Assembly (NCBI GenBank): GCA_028023455.1
Contig: JAQFVV010006649.1
Span: 312,001 to 376,000 of the forward strand
DNA: 64,000 nt
Direction: 5' to 3'
Origin: Epiperipatus broadwayi
Lineage: Eukaryota; Onychophora; Udeonychophora; Euonychophora; Peripatidae
Program-made: the position numbers and the translations under genes
The notes under the pieces: generated by a model
Seen by the model: the letters and a program-made list of their open reading frames with translations, nothing else
Told to the model about the DNA's origin: nothing
Database searches by the model: none
Part shown: one piece after another, positions 49,897-61,269 of the stretch
How the letters are laid out: every line of letters starts with the position of its first letter
Position numbering within the stretch: the first letter of the stretch is position 1

Positions 49897-51864
49897 TTAC
49901 ATTGTTTTTGTAAATAGAAGAAAGTTATGTTTAAAATTGTTTTAAGTTTTGATAAACTAAAAGTTTGAAAATTTATCATAATTTTAATATTTGTTATTTT
50001 ATTAAAAATGAGTTTTAAATAGTTAGTCCATGTTATTTTTAAACCTTTGTAAAGTTGTTTATCTTTATAGCAAAAAAAAAAATTCATAAAAACTTATTTT
50101 TGTTGTTGTTAGTTTTTAAAGAAATCGGCAAGTAAAAAAAAAAGCCTAAGATTTAACTTTTTTTTATTAATATCAAAAAAAAATGTTATTAAACTTCGTC
50201 AATGTTATTTTTAATCCTTTATCAATTTGTTTATCTTACTTTAAACAAATTTTTATTAGGCTAAACAAAGGTTACATTTTATAAAAGGACAATATTAATG
50301 AAAAAAAAAAAGGTCATACAATTGGGTATTAAAACAGACTGGTATTAGTCCATATTGTTCAATAGAGATGATTGTTGAGATAGTTTTTAAGTTTTTAGGA
50401 AACTGGAATAACTTCCAAGTCTCCTCAATAATGAATTTTGAAGATAGTAATTGATTTCTTGATTTTATCTTTTGCATTGATTGCAAGAAGCATCAGTTTT
50501 GATCTGGTTGAAACTGGGTATACATTAATTAACTAACAACTCACGTACCAGATTGAATAAGTGATAAAAATTGAAAGTCTTATTATAAGAAATTGTTTTG
50601 TTTTAATACATTCTATTAGAGATATTATCGTGCAATAGGGGGAAAAATAGCGTAATAAGTTTTATTTTTGTTAATGTTAGTTTATAAAAAAAACGATAAT
50701 CCAAAAAAAAGCCCACTAAGTTTAAAGTTTATTTGTGTTAATTATTCGTGTAACCAAAAAAAAAAAAAAAAGCTTAATAACTTTGAACTTGTTGATAACT
50801 GTTTTTTAAAAAAGTGGTAGTCCAAAAAAAGTTTGTTTATGTTATTTATTGATATAATCAAAAAAAAAAAAAAATTAATAACTTTGAACTTGTTGATAAT
50901 TGTTTTTTAAAAAAGTGGCAATCCAATAAAACTTTGTTTGTATTATTTGTTTATGTATCCAAAAAAAAAAAAAAGCCTACTAAGTTTAAAGTTCATTTGT
51001 TTGATTTATTTGTTACATTTTCATTTACCATTGTCAAACTCCCTATACTCCCAATCCCGATGCCATCCATTTCTGCTAAATACACTAATAATTATTACTA
51101 AATATCCTCGAAACTAGAGATTAGCTCTAGCACAGATATACACTTTAAACTCAATTAACAAGTAATAGATATGATTTTTTGTATTTACCACGTGGAATTG
51201 TTCACCTTTCTCTATCCCGTAGGTAATATCTTTATTGATATAATAAACACCTCCATACTTCCCCAAACTTTTTGATTTATGTATGTAACCAAAAAATAAA
51301 AATAAAACTTAATAACTGAAGTTTGTTTTAAAATGGTAAAAAAAATATGTTATTTTTACAAATAAAAAAGCGTCATAACTTTTTTAAAAATGTCTACTAA
51401 GTTTAACTTTTTTTTTACAAAAAAAAGCCTACAAAGTTTCAAGTTTGTTTGTGTGATTTATTTGTCTTTGAAACAGTGTTACTTCATACTTTTATTTATG
51501 GTATTTTTTTAAAAAAGTGACGATACAAAAAAATGCCTACTAACTTTTGAGTTTGTTTATGTTCTTTAATTGTGTATAAGACACTGTAACTTCATCATTT
51601 TGTTGAAGTTAGTTTTTTAATAAAGCCGCAAGCCAAAGCACAAATGTAACAATATACCGTAGAATTTTTACAATATGTTGATTTTATTTTATATTTATTT
51701 ATTATTTGTTGATGTTAATAAAAATGAAATAAAATTTGTGTTTAATTTATTTTTAAATAATAAAAAAAGTCAAAAACAAATAATTCAAAAGTCAAAAACC
51801 AGCAATTCAAATTGAAAAAAAAAAGGCCTGGGAATGTTCATAATCTATATTTTTTCAAAAAAAA
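49897..51864. repeat. degenerate A-rich tandem array in the Merlin 3' region
   Basis: A motif AATAACTTTGAACTTGTTGATAA recurs about 102 bp apart (about 50775 and 50877), and related units with AAAAAAAAGCCTACTAAGTTTAA extend from about 50100 to 51600. Each unit has a long A run and a TTTTTTAAAAAAGTGG motif. A small unrelated G+C-richer patch lies at 51040-51240. No gene. Confidence 0.55.
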
Positions 51865-51912
51865 AATGACATCCCGCGGCATGGATGTCAATAAAACAAT
51901 TACCGTAGATTG

Positions 51913-52478
51913 CAAAAATAAATTTTTCAACGTAACATTTTTTTTATTGATATTTTTTGTTTTGATGTTTAAAAAAATGTTTTAAAGTCAACAATTGCAG
52001 CATGTGAAAAAAAAAAGAAAATTATTTAAAATAATAGAAAGAGATCGCTATGGAAACGATATAAAAAGATCATCATTATTAAAAAATATTGAAAGGAATA
52101 AGTAAAGGCTGTACTTTGTCTACTTACAATTTTTTTTTTTTTTCTGGCGTAATTATATATGTTATTGAACAGAAATTCATCATCATAATGGCAGGTTAGA
52201 GCTCGGTTGCTTTCCAGGGCATTTTGCCTCACTTACTTATTCTATTCCTGTTTTACAGCTTAGGAAAACATACGGTAATCACTGGGCAAGCATTTGAACT
52301 CTTAAAAAAAATAGATATTATTTTTTTTTAACTTTTAAGTTTCTGTTAATAATTCTAACCTGAATATTAAATCAATTTATTTCTTCAGCTAGTTTGTCAA
52401 TCTGAATAATATAAAGAATATGCCAGGGATTAATATCTTCAGCAAAAGATTGTAAATTCATGCGTTGTTAATATGTAT
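51913..52478. other. spacer with one G+C-richer patch
   Basis: The patch at about 52150-52260 gives a short open frame on the minus strand (within 52026-52232) with ordinary composition, but I recognise no family. The remainder is A/T-rich. Confidence 0.4.
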
Positions 52479-54634
52479 TGTAACGAGCACAGACGTTCGT
52501 TACATTGTTGTTTTTTTATTTTATTTATTAAACATGAAAGTAAATTAAAAAGTTCGCATTTAAAAATTTTCTTTAAGAATTAAAAATTGAAATTAAATAT
52601 CAATTTAAACTCTTATATATTAAATCGCACAGATAATGAAAAATTATTAAAATAAAAAATTTATTAAAGAAAAAGTATTTTAAAACTAAATTTTAAAAAG
52701 ATTTGGAGATAAAATTATATCTTTAAATTTATCTTTAAACATATTTTTGATTTGGAAAACAGGTTATTATCGAAATGGAAAGATTGTTAATTAGTTAAAT
52801 GTAAACCAGCCTTGGCATTTAAATGTAAAAACACCGGTCAGTTAGAAACAATAGAAACTTTCAGCAAATGAAATAAATCCATTTGGAAATCGGACCTCAA
52901 CGAAAAGGATCATCTCATTGATGACGTAATGTTAAGTCAATCCTTCGAATCGTATAAAGGAAATTTGGAAATATTAATTAGTGACTGGAAATGATTATTA
53001 CGTGTGACATATGTAGTAGTCGGAGTTGGAGGAATTGACAGCGCCGGTCAATTCTTTCAGCTGTTAAGAAAGGAGAAAGAACTATCGTTTCCTACATTGA
53101 GGACCCACTACACTAAAAATCTCCGGATGGATAAATAAATGGCCAACAGGATACCAATCTTGGAGACGTGGGAATTCCGTTCAAACGGCAAGGAATATAT
53201 GAAGATGAACTATTTAAATAACCGTAAGAACTTTAAAATTTATGAACAGTAAATTAAAAACTTTCCAGATTTAAATAATTGCAATATTATTCTATCTGAC
53301 CAACATTATTTATTAATTAGTTATAATTTTATTTAATGTATTTATTTTGTAAAATCATTTCCATTTATTTATTTTGTCTTTAAGTTTTATTATGATTTTG
53401 TTTTCCGTTAAGTTAAATTATATAAATGTTAAACTTAAGTCGGGCGTGAATGGCTGTATAGATTTGTAAAGTTATATTAGGGGAGGGTAATCTTAGGTTA
53501 TTTGTTTCGTGGTTAAATTGGGTCAATGGATTGGATATATTGGTGTGATTAGTAGATGTAATATTGATTCGCCACGGGCAGAATCGCTTCATCGCCGCCA
53601 CTTCCGTTTGCCTATGGAAGGAATTATAAGTCGGATACCGCAGTTCCTTTCTATGGAGTTTTTGTTTTATTGCTCTTCTTTAGAGATAGATGTAATATTC
53701 CTATCTCATAAGAGGCAATTTCTTCTTTAACCTTTTGTGCTGTCGTATTTTATTACATTGAATACATCGATATATCAGATGAATTGATGCCAGTTTGACT
53801 ACGAATTTTAGCCTAAGGTTAAATAGGGATAGAATATTTTAATTTCAATGCAAATCTATGTAGTATTCATGCTCGACCTTAAATAAAAATGCATTAAATT
53901 TAAGTTGTTTATAGACGCTTGCATGGATTGTTTATCGGTTAACTATGTTTTGCGTTTTCATATTTGATCGAAATATATAGATATTCGATAAATAATGATA
54001 CCTTACGGTGAGTATCTAAAATGTATTTATTCGGATGTCTTTTAAGTTATTGGTGACAATGCAAGTATCTTATGGTGAATACTATTGGGTTACATATAAA
54101 TTTCCCTCCGCAATTGTCAGTAATCAATAATTTTATATTTTGATCGCTTATGTTTACTTTGGAATGTTTTTAACCGTGTAATCCATGTAACCGATCTATA
54201 GCAACTTATTATAACAAGCTTTTATAATCCCATCTGTGCGAACTTAATTAAAATGTAAACTTAAAATATAATAGAAATTAAAATGTAAATTAAAATCTAA
54301 GGTAAAGTTAAAAATAATGTTAAAATGTAAAACTAATACTAAAATAATTTTAAATCTTATATATATGTGCATAAATAAATGTTTGTATGTTAATTACTGG
54401 CAGTGGCTTATTTTATTCCTTTTTTTATATATACTCTTAGATTATCTTTTTAAATCTCTGCTATTCCACTGAGCTAGTGACATGGGCTAACGACCGGAAT
54501 CAAAATTTAAAAAAAAAAAAATTTTTTTTTTTGACTTACGTATCTGCCTACTTTATAAATTTTTCTAGGTTCAAATGCCTAGATGGCGCCCCGTAGTGCA
54601 GTTTACGTTAAGTCACATTTTCCGGATCGTTACA
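52479..54634. mobile_element. 2.16 kb solo-LTR-like unit with 4-bp TSD
   Basis: Starts TGTAACGAGCAC and ends CCGGATCGTTACA, so the ends are TGTAACGA/TCGTTACA inverted. GTAT flanks both sides (52475-52478 and 54635-54638). TG...CA ends and a 4-bp duplication fit a Ty3/gypsy-type LTR left by recombination. The left end itself folds (TGTAACGA...TTCGTTACA within 26 bp). A TATA-like GTATAAAG lies near 52956. Near the right end is AGATGGCGCCCC. Open frames 53413-53601 (-) and 53509-53730 (+) overlap and look like chance. At 2.1 kb it would be a long LTR; a TIR element with 4-bp TSD is the alternative. Confidence 0.6.
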
Positions 54635-54638
54635 GTAT

Positions 54639-55047
54639 ACATATTTAAAATTATTTCATATGCTACGGAATGGAGCTGAGATCAAATATTTTTAAAGTAA
54701 GAGATTGGAAATAATGAAAAGTTTGTGGTTACGGCGGCGGTAATTAAAATTAATCATTATATTTATTCATTTGTTGATTTTTTTAATTTTTTTTAATTTA
54801 CTTATTTCAAAAATAAAAGTTGCAAGTGTTGTGATTTGGAAATGATCAATCATTATAATTTAAACATTATTTTATGAAATTTAAAATTTATCTTTATAAG
54901 AGTATATACATATGTGATGTCAAAGACTAGCATATAATTTTTTTTTTGAATATTTTAACTTAATAATAATGGAAGTTAATTTTTAATATATATATATTAT
55001 TGTCAAATATTAAGGATTTTAAACTTCTCCCTTGATAATTTAATATG
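54639..55047. other. AT-rich spacer
   Basis: Nothing recognised other than TATATATTATTGTCA near 54990, which recurs on the far side of the hairpin at about 55203. Confidence 0.4.
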
Positions 55048-55196
55048 CAAATTAAAAAGCATATGAAACACTTGAACGAGAAGCTATAAAGATTCCAAAA
55101 ATTATACGCTAAGCGCTTTTGAGGCGCTTAGCATATAATAATTTTTGGAATCTTTATAGCTTCTCGTTCAAGTGTTTCATATGCTTTTTTAATTTG
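55048..55196. ncRNA. 149-nt near-perfect hairpin (candidate small-RNA precursor or MITE)
   Basis: Arms of about 70 nt pair with very few mismatches. The inner end is GCTAAGCGC-TTTTGAG-GCGCTTAGC with a 7-nt loop; the outer end is CAAATTAAAAAGC against GCTTTTTTAATTTG. Direct copies of TATATTATTGTCA lie just outside on each side, so it may be a recent palindromic insertion. A hairpin this perfect could feed siRNA/miRNA processing, but nothing in the sequence shows transcription; the ncRNA type is tentative. Confidence 0.35.
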
Positions 55197-56147
55197 TATA
55201 TTATATATTATTGTCAGAAATTATATATGTTAAATTGCACAAATAGATTAATAAAAGCCAAGTTAAAATGATTGTAATAATATATATATTTAATATCATT
55301 AAATGTTTGTATTTGATTCACGTTTTACATATATACATATATCAAATGATAACTCATGTATAACTTAAAACTGGAAAATAAATAAAGTACACTTATTTGC
55401 ATAGGAGTTATATATAAATATCAAAATATAATAGAATCTTATTTATAAATTCTATCATTTAATAATTGTCCTAACTCTTCAATTATTTTAATTGTATTGT
55501 CAGATGTATTTTGAAAAGTATGGATCAAGTCATGGTATTGAATATTAGTTATAGATTAATATCCCCACATGTCCATTATTTAGACGTTGTCTTTTATATA
55601 TATTTTGCCTATACGTAAAGACTCATATGATATGATATATATATATTTTGTCCTAGGCGTTTAATAAAGCCATCAGTTGATAAAGCTTTGAAATAAATGT
55701 TGAACTTTGCAGGCTAGGATATAAGCCTTATATTAATAAGAAACCCAAGTAGTTGATGTTCATAATAAAAGACGTTCAAAATAAGTAAATAAATCCTTAT
55801 AGCATATTGGGAAGGAGCTTTTTACATTGTCTTTTGTATCATCTTGTATGTTGATCCAGTTTTAAAGAAATACATCTATAACCTAAATTATTTATTTAAC
55901 AACCTATTAATTTTTTTTATTTATTTATTGATTTATTTATTTATTTTACAACAGTTTTATACCTATGCAAAATATAAACTTCAATTTATGTTTATTATCA
56001 ATAAATCTTTTATTTGATTTATATATGAAAGAAAATTGAACATTTAAAAAGCAAATCAATTTTTGTGTTTTCCATATATATATATATTTATGCTATTTCA
56101 AAATATCAAATCACAATCTTGGAATAAAGCTTATATCATTTGCTTGA
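55197..56147. other. AT-rich spacer
   Basis: Contains (TTTA)n near 55915-55945 and TA-rich runs. No gene recognised. Confidence 0.4.
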
Positions 56148-56149
56148 TA

Positions 56150-58009
56150 TTTGAGTATTAATTAAGCTATGACGTACTACACAAGCCGCCGTTAGTTATC
56201 ATCATCGAAGAACCAAAACAATGTCATGGCAACTGAAACATTGGCATGACTAATCGATAGAAGCGGTCAAGGTGTTTTTGTGGTCATCTTCAAGATTTTA
56301 AAATACTTGGGTGAATTCTGGTAAATATCTGTCTTTTACCTGCTTGCATTGACCAAGTGAGACGCGTTTTTTTTACAGTGTCTGATCCACCATTGTAAGA
56401 ATTGAATATTTTTTTGATTGCTTATTTTATATTTTGATCGTTGAACTATTGCTGATTTTATTTACTAATTTTATCAAATTTTATTACTAATTTATCAAAT
56501 TGTATTCCTAATTTATCAAATTTTATTATTAATTTATCTAATTGTATTACTAATGACCATTTATGACTAATTAACCAAAATGTCTGCAAAAACCAAGAAA
56601 AGGGACTTACCGTTTAGAAGAAGCAATTGAATTTCAGTATCGCACTATCTCATAAAGCCAGTTATTTTGTAGTTCATAATTGAGAACAATTTGGTTTTTT
56701 TTTTGTTAAAAAAAAGGAAATAATTACTTAAATACCATTAAAAATTATAAAGATTATTTATAATACTTATTTTTGATAATATTTTATTGTAATAAAATAT
56801 TACTTATTGGTCCATTTATTATCGGAGTAAATTATTACTGCTGTTCTGAAAATAAATGTGTCTCATTTTTGGACTAAAAATGCTTTAGTGTGGGGGAAAA
56901 AAGTTATAATGATTAGTTCATTTCTTTGTTTTCAGGGTGAAATGATTAGTTAAATATCGTTGAAATGATTAGTTAAATATCGTTCTAAAAATTATAATGA
57001 TTATTTATAATATTCGTTTTTGCTAAACTTTTTATCGTAGTTTATTAATAGATTTATTTCACAATGGCCAACATGGCGACGTTCTTCTTTGGTATTAACT
57101 AATCTTGCGATTATAATATTTATTTTTGATAATATATTACTGTAATAAAATTATTATTACTTATTATTGCATTTATTATCGGAGTAAATTATTACTGCTG
57201 TTCTTGAACAATAAATGTGTCTCATTTTTGGACTGAAAATTAGAAAAAGATCATTTCTTTGTTTCAGGGTCGAACGATTAGTTAAATATTCCACAAAAAA
57301 ATTGTAATGATTATTTGTAATATATTCATTTTTGATAATTTTCTATCATTTTCAGGGTCAAATGATTAGTTTCTAAATAACGTTAAAAAATTGTTAATGA
57401 TTATTTATAATATTTATTTTTGATAATTTCGCAACGGCTTCTAGTCTGAAAAAATATATATATGATTAGTTCATTTCTTTGTTTCGGGGGGGGGGGGGGG
57501 GTAGAATGATTACTTAAATATCCCTAAAAAATTATAAATAATTATTTATAATATTCCATTTCTGATAACTTTTTATCGTTTTCATGGTCAAATGATTATT
57601 TAAATATCGTTAAAAATTGTAGATGATTATTTATAATATTCCATTTTTGATAACTTTTTATCGTTTTCATGGTCAAATGATTATTTAAATATCGTTAGAA
57701 ATTGTAATGATTATTTATAATATTTTATTTTTGATAATTTTTTATCATAGTAAATTATTAGTTTATTATTTCGCAATGACCAACATGGCGATGTTGGACG
57801 TCTCCTTCCCTATTAAGTATGCTATGACGTATTACCCCGAAGGCATACTATTCTAATCTTGCGATCTTCAAGGTGACTTCACGTGATCTGCGGGCAAACT
57901 TTATCGATTAAGTTTGTTTGCAAATCATTAGGAGACGTTATCTTAAAGATCGTAAGATTAGAATAGTATGCTTTCGGTGTAATACGTTATAGCTTAATTA
58001 ATACTCAAG
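56150..58009. mobile_element. TA-flanked TIR element (mariner-like or other TA-targeting), non-autonomous
   Basis: The left end TTTGAGTATTAATTAAGC and the right end (reverse strand) CTTGAGTATTAATTAAGC, continuing TATGACGTACTACAC / TATAACGTATTACAC, form TIRs of about 35 bp bordered by TA (56148-56149, 58010-58011). At the right end the terminal sequence is also inverted internally (57822-57868 against 57953-58000), making a subterminal hairpin. The interior is a degenerate tandem array and no transposase is visible. The TA target suggests Tc1/mariner-like mobilisation, by inference only. Confidence 0.65.
56690..57780. repeat. degenerate tandem repeats inside the TA element
   Basis: A unit built on GATTATTTATAATATT, TTTTGATAACTTTTTATCG and GGTCAAATGATTA recurs at 93-bp spacing (clearest at about 57555 and 57648) and more loosely upstream. 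A larger block with CAACATGGCGA and CTAATCTTGCGAT recurs about 715 bp apart (57064 and 57780). A run of more than 14 G near 57487 interrupts it. Confidence 0.6.
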
Positions 58010-58262
58010 TACCATTTGTTTTATATAAAACAATGACTTTTGAGTTTTCATTTAAGATTTATTAATATCTTTATTTTCTCTTTTTAGTGCAGCAGTTATT
58101 AGTTAATTCGATAAATTCTCCATCAACCAAATGGTAATATTGTATTTTAGCTAATTATTTATTTAAACAATTATTAATTGAAATATTAAATCATATATAA
58201 TCTTGTTTGTAAATATATATTGGATTCAACCAAATTCCCTTTGTTTCCAATGTGTATTCTAG

Positions 58263-58345
58263 TAAATGATCAAGTTAACCCTGAGAATAAATTATTTGAT
58301 AAGTCTTTGTTTACCCTGAGAATAAATTATTTGATAGGTCTTTGT
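58263..58345 (+). repeat. tandem duplication, about 41 bp x 2
   Basis: CCCTGAGAATAAATTATTTG begins two adjacent copies that both run into GTCTTTGT; one base differs (ATAAG versus ATAGG). Recent slippage duplication. Confidence 0.8.
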
Positions 58346-58392
58346 GCTCTGTAGTCTCCAGATTTACTTCACACGTAGTTAGTTTGGGGTAT

Positions 58393-58830
58393 TCTATTAC
58401 ATTTCATTTCTTATGGTTTTCTATTACATTTGATTTCATTTCTCATCATATGTAAATAGTGTATATTACATTTGTTGTCCACTGATTGGAATAATTTCAT
58501 CTTTCTTCATTTGGATACTGCATTCTATTACATTTATCGCTACCAATTAAGGCGATCGGATGTTCTCTTACATTTGGTCTTGCAACATGCAGCTTGACTA
58601 TTTGATTGGTGGTTGTGAGATATATTATTAGTACATGTGAGATTAATTAATTAATTGGTTTATGGTTATATACATTCTATTACATTTGCCACTCAACGTT
58701 TAAGGCCAGGGCATCTTTTCATACGTAGATAGGCATACTAATACATATGTAGCTTATACATACTATTTCATTTGCTGCCCAACGATTGTCTCTCTTCAAA
58801 CGTAAATAAAACATTCTATTACAATATATA
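58393..58830 (+). repeat. degenerate array of CTATTACATTTG motifs
   Basis: CTATTACATTT or a close variant recurs at about 58395, 58423, 58514, 58570, 58676, 58762 and 58813, often followed by a short G+C-richer tail such as GCTGCCCAACGATTG. Spacing is irregular, about 30-110 bp. Old minisatellite or element interior; no family. Confidence 0.45.
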
Positions 58831-60200
58831 ACATTTGTGTTTGTATTCTCACTTATTATTTCATATAATAATTTTATTTTTTAACTTTTAAGCTTGTCAT
58901 GATCTAAGTAAAATCCAAATATTTCACATAGTTAATTTATAGTCTGTTCAGCTAGTCGCTCATCACCATCATTTTTCAAATATTGTAGATTCAACCCTTT
59001 ATTTTCTAGAATTATCTAATATGGCTGTTTTTTACTTATGATTTTTGCCAATAAAATCTTTAATCAATAAAAATTCAATTTGTTTTAGTTAATCCTCTTT
59101 ATCTGTGGTGTATTGGAATATAATAAAACATTTTCTTTATTTCTCTCTTAGTGAACTATCTAATGACTAAGATAATTAAGATTTAATAAAGCAATAATAT
59201 TTTTCTTTGAGATATAAAACCTGTCTAAATCAGCTTTTTTTTTTTCAAATTAAAAAAAAAAAAAAAATCTAGTTGATTGTTAATTATTCTTTTTTTTTTT
59301 TTAATTTACAAGAATCTAGGGCAAGGTAAAATTACTTGTTTAATTATTTTATTTTTTTTGTTATCTAATATATAAACCTTTTAATATTATTTGTTTCTAT
59401 ACATTTAAATATTAGGTGAAAAAACTTGTAGCTTTGTGACTGATATTTATTTCTTAAATTTTTTAATATTTTACTCTCATCCTTTTTCTTTGGCAATAAA
59501 AAATATATATTTATAAATATATTTAGGACTATCAAAAAATTCTGAATTGCTTTATTTAAATATGTACACACATGCATAGAAATGAATTGAATTTATAATT
59601 TTGAGTTTGAAACCCCTATTGAAATTGTTTTTTTGTTTTTTTTAAAGTATGTATACATGCATAAAATACATACTTACTATTGAATTTTTTCCTACCATTT
59701 AGTTCAATAATAAAGATTACCAAAGATATAAATCATAAAATATTATTATGTATATATTTACAAATACATCAAGTAATAATAGTTAAAAATGAAATAAAAA
59801 TGTAGTGTTTAATAATATTCATATATATATATGTTTACAATAAATTAAAGTATGCATAAAGATAGATGAAACTCTTATCAGCAATAAAATACTGATTGTA
59901 TTCTATTAATACATGTTTACTTATATATGTTTCAATAAAACCTGTAGGCAGATACTATTAATTTAAGGTTTAAATGGGTGGAAAAAAAGTTCCAATATTA
60001 CTTTAATTAAAAATACAAGAAAATAGAAAAAAAAGCAATAAAAATAAAATAAAATTAAATGCTATTCAATAAATATTATATAGTGGATAATGGCTTACAA
60101 TTTTGTCTTTTTTAATTTTTAATTACTTTTACATTTTATTTTTCTGCTGTGTGTGTGTATGTCAGAACAGGAAATGCTCATATACTGGACAGGCAATTGA
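58831..60200. other. AT-rich stretch before the gypsy relic
   Basis: Dominated by A/T runs. If the gypsy relic once had a 5' LTR it should lie here, but I see no TG...CA unit. The frame at 59365-59577 (-) is low-complexity. Confidence 0.4.
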
Positions 60201-60209
60201 AAGAAAGAA

Positions 60210-60330
60210 AGCCACCTTGGCACAGTCAGATAGTGAACTAGAAAAAGACAACTTAGTGCAGTTGGACAGACACTGAAACAAAAAAGCCAGTTTGGCGCAG
60301 TCAGACAATCAATGGAAAAAAAAAGCACTT
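60210..60330 (+). repeat. triplicated TTGGCGCAGTCAGACA motif (gypsy primer/leader region)
   Basis: Variants of TTGGCGCAGTCAGACA occur at about 60218 (CTTGGCACAGTCAGATAG), 60255 (TTAGTGCAGTTGGACAG) and 60291 (TTTGGCGCAGTCAGACA). TTGGCGCAGT-type sequences commonly sit just after the 5' LTR of Ty3/gypsy elements. It lies about 100 bp before the gag relic, where a leader should be. Three copies are unusual; the interval is about 36-37 bp. Confidence 0.5.
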
Positions 60331-60389
60331 ACCTATGGGGCTTGAGCATGAAAGTACAGAGCATAAAATCAGTAATAGGCATTTAAGAA

Positions 60390-61110
60390 TTGATAGGGAT
60401 AAAGAATATGGCAACTGTTCGGATAGGCATAGGAGAATTTGATGGTAGCTACCTCTCTGAATGGCCAGTGTATACAACTCATATATCTAAATATTTTGTA
60501 GTCAATAAGGTGAAAGACGATGTCACTAAAATCACCATCCTGATGCTTTTCAGGAGTCCAAGATTGATTGTGGTTACAAATCGATTATGTCCAAGATTGA
60601 TTGTGGTTACAAATTGATTATGTGAACCTGATAACTTATGCCAAAGTTATTAAATGGCTAAATAATCATTTTAGTCTTGAATCATCAAAACATACAACCA
60701 GGCTACACTTATGTAACAGGTGACAAGTGAAGGGCGAAGGTTACAGAACCTATAATATGGCATTATGAGACTTGACTAGAAATTGCATATGATGATTATT
60801 TAGACTAGGTCTTAATGGACCAATTCCTATGGGGGGTGAATGACGTTAGACTCCATCAGCAACAACTGGTGGCCATCTTTAAGTTAACCCTATACAAATG
60901 CAGTCAAAAAGGGAATTATGAGTTAGTAATCAGTATTGCGAAAAAATTTCAAAAGTCAGATGCAGGTAGTGTAAACAAAAGTCAATCCTAAAAATGAGCA
61001 AGGAAGTAAAAAATTAAAACTCATATTGGGAGTGTTTCACTGCTGAAAGGCTGGTCACCTTGCACGTAAGTGCAGCAGCAAGAATGTGAGATATAATAAT
61101 TGTGGAAAGG
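60390..61110 (+). pseudogene. Ty3/gypsy gag relic
   Basis: The first open frame (60390-60617) has the typical retrotransposon capsid opening, IGEFDGSYLSEWPVYTTHI followed by KYFVVNKVKDD, in the style of K02A2.6-like invertebrate gypsy elements. After a small duplication (CCAAGATTGATTGTGG twice near 60566-60605) the reading breaks. Capsid-like pieces continue in other frames, and a degraded zinc-knuckle region (C-x2-C and GH-type residues) lies at about 61030-61105. Frameshifts and stops make it non-functional. Confidence 0.75.
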
Positions 61111-61269
61111 TAGAATATCCTGCAAAAGTTGTCCAAACTAAAATTAAATCAAAAGTAAATAGGATTTCCTAAGAAACAAAATTAGAAAACCTGAAGTGCT
61201 CACTGAAATCCATAAGACAGGGATTAATAATTGTAAACAAATAATGCTAATAACAAAAATACGCAGAAA

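Larger units (their letters stand above)
44863..51904 (+). mobile_element. 7.0 kb Merlin transposon with perfect 8-bp TSD, split by a foldback element
   Basis: The left end GGTAATTATTTTATTGAC and the right end (reverse strand GGTAATTGTTTTATTGAC) are inverted repeats that continue for about 38 bp through CCGCGGGATG-type sequence. GTAGATTG flanks both ends exactly (44855-44862 and 51905-51912), as expected for the Merlin superfamily. A broken transposase lies at 45297-46190. A foldback element (46200-49888) interrupts it. The 3' part (49897-51864) is a degenerate A-rich tandem array. The element's own length without the insert is about 3.35 kb. Confidence 0.92.

Noticed and set aside
53413-53730. 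Overlapping frames inside the solo-LTR-like unit
   Set aside because: The two frames are antisense to each other and short; LTR-like sequence is usually non-coding.
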